A stretch of DNA of 64,000 nt from Shinisaurus crocodilurus (lineage: Eukaryota; Chordata; Lepidosauria; Squamata; Shinisauridae): contig CM037877.1 of assembly GCA_021292165.1 (NCBI GenBank), positions 126,546,402 to 126,610,401 of the forward strand, read 5' to 3'. The notes under the pieces are model-generated. The model worked only from the letters and a program-made list of their open reading frames with translations, had not been told where the DNA came from and did not search any database. Position numbers and translations under genes: made by a program. Shown here in pieces: positions 56,271 through 64,000 of this stretch (the first letter of the stretch is position 1; each line of letters starts with the position of its first letter).

Positions 56271-57239
56271 AAAATTATATTTGTTATTATTATTACTGCA
56301 TGTTACTGTCATTTTGATACAGTTGTTATGAAGAAATAAAGAGCTGAAACAAGCAAATATTCCTTTTTTGGGCAGTACTGAGTGGCAGTGAATACAATGA
56401 GTAAATAAGCCAAATAATAAAATAACAGCATTGACTTTTTTGTTTAGGGGAATCCATCATCAACATAAAGGATTCTGGAAACTGCAAACATATGAGCTTT
56501 GTCTTGCAAACACAAAGAAAGCAAAGAACTACCTGGTAACTCAAAACACTGTGTGTGATGCTTGACGCACGTGCAGCAAAGAAAACACATTGAGTTATAA
56601 ATGATACTGTGTTCATGAATGTCTTTCTACAGATCGATTCCCACAAAACATACTCCAAATAAATCATTATGCAAGTAGCTGCAGTTCCCCGGAGCATTTC
56701 ATATAGTAGTCACATGCCTTTCTAACCTGATCATTATTAATGATGGTAGTTAGCTATATATTGATCAGGGTAACAGAGCAAACCTAGTAAGATTGTGTTA
56801 TCACTAATTATGGAGCTATTGTGTATCTTATGTACATTTGAAATTGGCATAGAAATGTCACAGATCTACTGTACTTCTTGCATTTCATGGTCTTTTGACT
56901 CCACTGTTTACAATTAATTTTATTTCAATCTCTATCCATGTATACATATAGGTACAACAACTGAAGATTGTTGTACAACATGCACCTAATGAAGTGGGAC
57001 TGGGTTCCATGCTAAGAAAGTTTATTTATTATCCACTTCTAAGACTACTATTGTCTCCCAAAGCAGCTCACATCAATAAAAAAAGAGGCACAGGCCTGGC
57101 CATCAGGCTTACAAAACTAAAATGACAAGACACACAAGGGAAGAGGAGTGGAGGGAAAAGGAAGACGAGAGAGATCAGTTTTCCAAAGTCAGAACAAGGT
57201 GGTGACCTATAAACAGGCATTTAAATGTACTGTGGGCCA
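56271..57239. other. intergenic DNA
   Basis: No gene was recognised. About 57018-57085 resembles a SINE 3' end (TTTATTTATTATCCAC, CAAAGCAGCTCAC). Confidence 0.45.
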
Positions 57240-57241
57240 GG

Positions 57242-58165
57242 CAATTCCAAGATCCTTCTCACTTGTAGTATTGTTGAGCCAAGTGTCCCCCATCCTGTAA
57301 CTGTGCATTTGGTTTCCTTTCCTAGGTGCAGCACTTGGCATTTATCCCTATTAAATTTCATTCTGTTGTTTTCAGCCCAGCGCTCCAGCCTATCGAGATC
57401 GCTTTGAATTTTGTTTCTGTCTTCCAGGGTACTAGCTATTCCACCCAACTTTGTGTCATCTGCAAATTTGATAAGCATTCCCTGTACCTCCTCCTCCAAG
57501 TCATTAATAAAAATGTTGAAGAGCACTGGGCCCAGGACCGAGCCCTGTGGTACCCCGCACGTTACCTCTCCCCAGTTTGAGAAGGAGCCATTGATAAGCA
57601 CTCTTTGAATCCGATTCTGTGGCCAACTGTGGATCCACCTGATAGTTGTTCCATCAAGCCCACTTTTAGCCAGTTTGCTATCATGAGGCACTTTGTCAAA
57701 AGCTTTGCTAAAATCAAGGTATATTATGTCCACAGCATTCCCATAGTCCACAAGGGAGGCTACCCGATCAAAAAATGAGATCAGATTAGTCTGGCAGGAT
57801 TTGTTCTTGACTGCATTGTTTTCAAGGTGCTTGCAGACTGACTTCTGACTGCTCCAAAATTTCCCCAGGGATTGATGTCAGACTGACTGGTCTATAGTTC
57901 CCTGGTTCCTCCTTCTTGCCCTTTTTGAAGATAGGAACAACATTAGCCCTCCTCCAGTCATCTGGCACTTCACCAGTCCTCCATGATTTCTCAAAGATAA
58001 TAGACAGTGGTTCTGAGAGTTCTTCTGCCAGTTCCTTTATTACTCTAGGATGCAGCTCATCAGGCCCTGGAGATTTAAACTCGTTCAGAGTAATCAGGTG
58101 CTCCTTGACCATTTGCCTATCAATCTCAAGCTGCAATCCTGCCCCTTCAGTCTGCACTTCAGGTT
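57242..58165 (-). mobile_element. CR1 LINE, internal RT fragment
   Basis: On the minus strand: KKGKKEEPGNYRPVSLTSIP, YLDFSKAFDKVPHD, GVPQGSVLGPVLFNIFINDL and FADDTKLGG, the RT catalytic core, then KFNRDKCQVLHLGK. Both the 5' end and the 3' terminal region are missing. An internal deletion near 57810-57850 shifts the frame. Confidence 0.92.
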
Positions 58166-59823
58166 TGCCAGGGGGGGGGGTCATACATAGACAGAGTGCA
58201 GTTGCACACAGTGCTCTGTGCATGGTAGGGATGTACAAGAATTTTGTTTGTGCTGGCAAAACAGTCAAATATGCACCATTGCATAACTGTGAAAAATACT
58301 CAAATTTTTGCACAATTTTCCCATTCACACAAATTGAACAGCGCTCACAAGTGCTTGTGAAAATCTAAGGAGAGATGAGTATCAGGTTGATGCTCAGATA
58401 ATCTGGGCAAACGTCCCCGCCCGGCCCCCTTTGGCACAGTCCATATATCACCTTGAGTGCCATGGTTGCTGCTGCCTCTGTGATTCTTCCTATGCCACAC
58501 TGGTATTGTATCTCTTCTGCCAATGTGGTTAGGGCAAATTGCATGGTCATGTACCACACGGACAACATCAGTCCCATCAATGTTTGCTGTACTATATTTT
58601 ATATAGATAAAGATATAATATTGATATGCAGAGAGCAGAGCCATAGGAGTTATTGTAAGATAGTGATGTAACTGAAATTCGTATATGAATTTTGTCAGCT
58701 CATTGCATTTACCCGTATTATGTTTCAAGCACCTTCTTTCCCAAAATGTCTTCTCTCGCTCAGAACAAGGTTTGGCACATGTATGGTCAGTATTCAAGAG
58801 ACCAGGCAACCAAAGCCAGCTGACTCATGATGAAACTGACTGCTGCTGTGAACTATGTGACCAGACCAGACCACTTGACCAAACAGCCTTTTATCTGGTG
58901 AATATCTTATCTATATGGTTCAATTATATTGATTCTTTCTTGCAAAGTTTTATGTGACCCGAGTGTGTTTGTTTTGGAGATGGGGGCAGTTGAATTCCCA
59001 AGCAACTCTCTGCCATGCCTGGTGTCATGGGCCAGTGAAACCAAACATCAATTGGGGCCAGGATGATAATGTGGCTGCATGTTGTAGCACTATCAGCACA
59101 TGACCCAACATGATGAATCAGGAGAGAATTCTTGTTGAACAAAACAGACAAACTTCTTTTGAATGCTCACTGAGAACACTTGTAACATCAAACTGATTTT
59201 GAAGGAGGGCTTGCCCATCACTAATGCAGCATCATTATAATTCAGTCATCATCATCCTAAACAATTATACTGCAGCATCAGATCTAGAAAATGTTCTGTT
59301 TGATTCTATGTACGTTTACTCTGAAGTCAAGCCCACTGAGATCCATGAGGCTTGTTCCCATATGAAGTTTGTACAGGATTACAGCCTCTCAAACATCCTG
59401 AACAGCTCAACCAATTAATTTACAATTCTCTAACTTTGTATTTTGAAGCAGTTCTACAAATAACAATTAGAATAACAACACAGTATAAGGTATTCTTGTT
59501 CTTGAAGAAGAATATAAGTAAAAACAAAACAGACATATTACACACCACAATACAGTACATTTCAATTTTTAGAGCATCAACTTGAGGCTTTGCCTAGTTT
59601 GTTGTCTTCGTAGTGTTGCCCTTTCGTTTCAGCTAAAAAAAAAATCTGAAAATGTGTTCTAAAAATGGAAGCTTGCCTGACATTTTGTCCTGCTAACGTC
59701 AGAGTGAACCTGTTTGTGTAGCATGCTGCATGTTTCTTGTGGCACTGTCATGTTTCTTGTGGCACTGTTTATATCATTAAAGCAGCCACTCCCAACTTCA
59801 TATCAACAGTGTGCTTTATTAAG
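58166..59823. other. intergenic DNA
   Basis: A minus-strand frame at 58345-58809 has no similarity I recognise. No other gene was seen. Confidence 0.45.
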
Positions 59824-60173
59824 AGAGCAATCCTATGGCCCCGAGACATCATCCATAAGATAATTTGGATTCCCAGGTCGGAGACAGAGCTCTGACCTCA
59901 GAGCTGGGAATCTGCACTCTGATCCCCCCCTCACAGTGGGTAAAGGGGGCATTCCAGGGGCACAGAGGGGAGTGGACTGGCGCCACCAGGATATGATGTA
60001 TCCTGATGGCGTTCCAGCCTCCTTCCCTGCCCCTCTGAAGCACCTCAGCAGAGCGGGAGGTGCAGGGAGGTGGAGATCACCTCTGCCATTCCTCCCGCTC
60101 TGCATAGGATACTTGTAAGCCTCCAGGTTCGGGGGCTTACAAGCATCTAGGGTGCAACTCATAGGACTGTGCC
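59824..60173. repeat. probable MITE with imperfect inverted ends
   Basis: GCAATCCTATGGCCCC at the left is matched by the inverse of CTCATAGGACTGTGCCC at the right. Internal AGAGCGGGAGG / CCTCCCGCTCT and TTACAAGCATC motifs occur in both orientations. Superfamily unknown. Confidence 0.55.
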
Positions 60174-60429
60174 CTAAGAAGGTTTCTTACAAGACAGTTA
60201 CAGGGCCTTCTTCTCTCTCCTTGCCTCTCTAACACTTTGACTCTGTCTCCTCCTCCTCATTTCCTATTCCTCCTTCAAACTCCACTTCCCTGCCACTGCT
60301 GGTTTTACTTCTAAACTCCATACATCCTTTCAACAGTTCAAAACAATTAATTAGCCTATTCAAGTGATTGGGGCTAGATATTGCTAGCATATAGCCCACC
60401 ATAGAGACCTAGCCTTTGCCACTGGTCTG

Positions 60430-62200
60430 ATATGTTCTATTAGTGCTCATCGTCATCCAAGTATGCTGGCCATTGTGCCAGCCTCCCACTTCTTGTTTGT
60501 TTAATTGTTCTGGATGCTATACTTGCTTCTGTTCTGTTAGTGACTTGTGTGTCTCTTTCCTTTGTGGAATCCATGGCATCTTTCTCCTCCACAGGGGATC
60601 CACTGATGACTGACCAGTTATCAAAGTTGTCTTGGTCCTCATCCTGGAATGTTTTGCTCAATTGTGTTTTCTCTCTGCCAGCACTCCTCAGCTGCGTTTG
60701 GTTACACCTCAGTCGCTGTCTGCCATCTGTGACAACCTCATAGGACCGGTCTCCCACTGCACTCAACACTGTGGTCTTTTGCCGTTCTTTCACATGTGGA
60801 CTTGCTGGTTAACTGCTCGTGTATTCTGTGTCACCCCATGCCTCCTGGGCTTGTAGCAAACAATCTCTCATAGGCAGCAAAGTTTTAGTTCTCCATCCCG
60901 TTAATCTTTGTGCTGGGCACTGCCCACCTCTTGGGAATGTGTGTTGCGATGATCCAAAAGAGCCAGGTAAGGATCCCCTGCAGTCTCGCTTGCTTTCCAC
61001 AAGAGGTTTTTTTTTTTTTTTTGGCTGTCTTTACTGCTGATTCAGCCTTCCCACTGCCCTCTGGGTACCCAGGGGATGTCTTATGCTGGAATTCCCATTT
61101 AGTGCAGAACTGTTTGAATTCTTTTGAGGTGTATTATCTGAGAACAGAGTGTCAGGTATCCCATCATGCCTTGCAAAATGAGCCTTAAGCTTCCTGATTA
61201 CTGTTCTTGTTTGAGTGTCTTTGAGATAATCCGCTTCCCAGGAACTGGAGTAGTAGTCTACTGTGACCATATTGGTTCGGTCATTGACACTGAATGAGTC
61301 GGTTCCTGCCTTCTTCTTCCAAGGCTGGGAGATCATGTGATGAGGGTTTAATGTCTCCTTTTTCTGTCTGTCACTGTATTCCTTGCACACCTCACACTGC
61401 TCCATGTATGTTCTCAAATGGGCATTCATGCCTGGCCAGTAGATACACTCTTGTGCTCACCTTAAGCATGATTCTATTCCCAGGTGTGAGGCATGGATTC
61501 AGTTCATAATGTCTCTCCTCAAGAGCTGCTGGGATCACTACCCTGTCTCCTTTAAACAGAATTACATCCTCTGTACATAGTTCATCCAGCCATTGGAAAT
61601 ATGGGCAACTTCTAGTAACTTGTGCTGTGCCCAAACCTCTAGGATGGTTTGTTCAACTGCTTGAAGCACATCATCACGTTCTGTGCTCTGTTGTATTGCT
61701 TTGAGACTGCTCTTAGAGATGGGAAGATCTTGTACCATATTAATGGACTCTATCTTCTGTTCTATAGAACCATCTGTGTTGTTCTCCGGAAGGTCTGCTC
61801 TACTTAGTGGGTCTGCCACCTGCAGGGATTTCCCTGGGTAGTACTTTATACTCACATCATAAGCCTGGAGACTCAACAGCATGCACTGAAGTCTCTTAGG
61901 AGCACTCAGCAAAGGTTTTCTCATTATGATCTCTGATTTTGTGATGTGATTGCACATCTATTCTCTGTCCAAAGATGAACTGATGGAACTGTTCCAGTCC
62001 AAACAATACTGCTAGCAACTCCTTTCCCACCTGTGCATATCTCCTTTCTGTTTCAGTCATTGCTCTACTAGCAAAAGCTATGGGCTGCTGGTTCTGCATC
62101 GGTGCTGCTCCAAGACCTCCTTCTGTTCTGAACCATCACACTGTTGCTCAGCTGGATTGTAATACTTCAGTATTGGGGCCTCACTGATTAGTTTTTTCAT
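60430..62200 (-). pseudogene. Ty3/gypsy pol remnant: RNase H and integrase
   Basis: On the minus strand, in order: an RNase H-linked region (APILKYYNPAE, PIAFASRAMTETERRYAQVG, GLEQFHQFIFGQ, VSIKYYPGKSLQVADPLSRA), the integrase finger region (CPFENIHGAV … YMEQCEVCKEYSDRQ), a core fragment (MVTVDYYSSSWE with D; GIPDTLFSDNTPQ with D) and a C-terminal tail (RSYEVVTDGRQ … TRSGR). Here RNase H precedes integrase, the ordinary gypsy order. At least five frameshifts or stops occur, and a T run interrupts at 61007-61022. The RT core is missing. Confidence 0.9.
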
Positions 62201-62266
62201 TCTTTTTGTGGAAAGTATAAAATTCCTATGTAATGTGAAAATATAATGTAACAAGTATTATTTTAA

Positions 62267-62980
62267 ATAATCATAGAATCATAGAATCATAGAAAGGTAG
62301 AGTTGGAAGGGGCCCACAAGGCCATCGAGTCCAACCCCCTGCTCAATGCAGGAATCTAGGTCAAAGCATCTCTGACAGATGTCTGTCCAGCTGCACCTTG
62401 AATGCCTCCAGAGTGGGAGAGCCCACCACCTCCCTAGGTAGTTGATTCCATTGTCTTATTGCTCTGACAGTCAGGAAATTTTTCCTGATGTTTAGGTGGA
62501 ATCTAGGTTCCTGTAACTTGAGCCCATTATTCCGTGTCCTGCAAACTGGGATGACCGAGAAGAGATCTTTGCCCTCCTCTGTGTGACATCCCTTCAAATA
62601 CTGGAAGAGTGCGATCATATCTCCCCTCAGTCTCCTCTTCTGAAGGCTAAACATGCCCAGTTCTTTCAGTCTCTCCTCATAGGGCCTTGTTTCCAGTCCC
62701 TTTATCATCCTTGTTGCCCTCCTCTGAACCCTCTCCAGTTTGTCTATGTCCTTCTTAAAGTGAGGTGCCCAGAACTGGACGCAGTACTCAAGATGAGGCC
62801 TAACCAGTGCCGAGTAAAGGGGAATTATCACTTCCCGCGATTTGGAAGCTATACTTCTATTAATACAGCCCAAAATTGCATTTGCCTTCTTTGCAGCCAC
62901 ATCGCATTGCTGGCTCATATTCAGTTTGTGATCTACCACAATTCCAAGATCCTTCTCACTTGTAGTATTGTTGAGCCAAG
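62267..62980 (-). mobile_element. CR1 LINE, 5'-truncated
   Basis: An open frame of about 190 codons covers [11 protein letters not shown] … [16 protein letters not shown] … [15 protein letters not shown] … LDRHLSEML, followed by the CR1 tail with repeated ATAGAATC octamers at 62267-62294. It is the cleanest CR1 in the window and lies within or beside the old gypsy element. Confidence 0.95.
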
Positions 62981-63054
62981 TTACATTTACATTGTTTTAA
63001 ATGTAATCCCAGAACTTTCTTCAACTATAAGTAAGAGAATTTCCTGTCCTGGCT

Positions 63055-63604
63055 TTTGAAAGACAGGAAGCTCTCTCTCTCTCTCTCAGGCTGTAAGAGG
63101 CCTAGTGAAATTCTTGGGTATGAGATAAAGTAGTAGGATAGTTGCTTCAATAATTATGTTTATCATGCAAGATAAGCTTAGAAGACTGATTTACGAGGGC
63201 ATGTCTGTAACCATCAAAGAGGTGTAAACTGTCCTTCCTTCTCCCTATCCCCACTCCCTATCGCACCTGGTCAGTGATTGCATTATTTACAGCTGGGCAC
63301 TGGCCAAGGAGAGAAGAAACCAAATGTTGCAAAAGGCATAAATCTTATAGATAAATAAGCAAACGCTGACATCAGCGAAATTGCTAGTAAGCATGTGTAG
63401 AGACAAATGCTTAACAAAAAAGGCATAAAGAGGGATGCATTTCTTGTGTTCGGGGTCTCACTCTCCTTTTTTTTAGAGTGACACCATACAGCACTGTATT
63501 TTCAATAAAGGGATTCTTTTTTACCCGCTCCGTCTGGCTGATTATTGACCACAAGGCAGCTGGGAACGAACTCGGGGAGTGGCTTGAGCTTCCTTACCAC
63601 ATTT
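63055..63604 (+). repeat. probable retroviral-type solo LTR
   Basis: The stretch has LTR features: GGCATAAAGAGGG (TATA-like, about 63422), a T-rich stretch, CAATAAAGGG (about 63505) and a following segment ending TTACCACA. The start is uncertain (TGAAAGACAGG at 63055 or TGTAAGAGGCC at about 63093). TTTTGAAAG occurs on both sides (63052 and 63602). No coding sequence is attached. Confidence 0.45.
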
Positions 63605-64000
63605 TGAAAGCCTCTTCTTGGTTCTGTGCCCAGGTTGTCAATTCTGTCTTCAGTGGCTCCAGCGGCTAGTGGGATTCTACATTTTGGTCTTCATACCGGT
63701 TGCACTTGTGGATCTATTTCTAACTTCAGTTTGCCTTCAAAGCATCTTGTGTCCTGGAATATGTCTCCAAAGTTACATGTGGATACCAGATACAGGCACC
63801 TGTTGTGCACCTCTTCCTTCCTCTTCCTCATGGTTTCAGGTAAAAAACTGATATTTCTTAAGAGTCTCCTTTTTCTTAGGTTCAAAGTAGGCATCAAACA
63901 CTTTATTAGTTGTTTTAGTGTTTCAGGGTCCCCTGGAATCAATGTGGCACTCAGTTCCCAGCCCTTTTCTTCCACTAAATAGTAAAACAACGTTACCTTC
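63605..64000 (-). pseudogene. Ty3/gypsy gag and RT-edge remnant, runs off the window
   Basis: On the minus strand the text FDAYFEPKKKET (about 63890-63855, in one frame) is a gypsy capsid signature, continuing to LVSTCNFGDI. It is joined directly to FEGKLKLEIDPQVQPV (about 63740-63693), the start of an RT region, so the rest of gag and the protease are deleted. It probably belongs with the remnant at 60430-62200. Confidence 0.72.

Noticed and set aside
58345..58809. A 154-codon minus-strand frame as a gene
   Set aside because: No recognisable domain and no neighbouring exon signals; likely chance.
48076..64000. PCDHA downstream enhancer HS5-1
   Set aside because: The region is where it might be expected, but I found no convincing pair of CTCF sites, and homology cannot be judged by eye.

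Overview
The window is vertebrate nuclear DNA, most likely from a squamate reptile (lizard or snake). Its one recognisable host exon is constant exon 3 of the protocadherin-alpha cluster (PCDHA) at 45827-46137 on the plus strand. Its interspersed repeats are CR1 LINEs ending in repeated ATTCTATG-type octamers, Sauria-type tRNA SINEs with TAAA tails, L2 and L1 fragments, many hAT elements, and Ty3/gypsy LTR elements. The species was not resolved. No bacterial, CRISPR or operon-like structure was seen.

Layout: 1-45826 is best read as the intron upstream of PCDHA constant exon 3. It is crowded with nested transposons. The largest (3761-10554) is a very young Ty3/gypsy element of the Gmr1-like type. 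Its LTRs are 1058 bp each and I saw one difference between them. It has a tRNA-Leu primer site, a gag whose capsid C-terminus resembles a SCAN domain, and a pol with integrase placed before reverse transcriptase. It sits inside a pogo/Tigger-like transposon. Further right are a 2.5-kb LINE inside a hAT (10737-13716), head-to-head CR1s (16187-18663), a 5S-rRNA/CR1 chimeric SINE (22396-22545), a foldback hAT made of GAGTC and GGC repeats (26588-27408), and a CR1 carrying two DNA transposons (30363-33310). Next come an L2 (33318-35115), a CR1 carrying a 1.6-kb hAT (36505-39384), a 1.4-kb Tigger-like element (39903-41315), and a solo gypsy LTR split by an L1 (41398-42654).

The PCDHA exon encodes the shared C-terminal cytoplasmic tail, including FITFGK and a lysine-rich block. 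It is followed by a long 3' UTR to about 48075. From there to 64000 is intergenic DNA with more hAT and Sauria SINEs, a decayed hAT with a BED zinc finger (55348-56270), an internal CR1 fragment, and an old minus-strand gypsy element (60430-64000+) interrupted by a CR1 and a probable retroviral-type LTR.

Apart from the PCDHA exon, every long reading frame I could explain belongs to a transposable element. The best lead is the Gmr1-like element: its reversed pol order, SCAN-like gag, same-frame gag-pro/pol separated by one TGA, and an LTR ending in CT instead of CA. Many insertions carry readable target-site duplications, so their order can be reconstructed.
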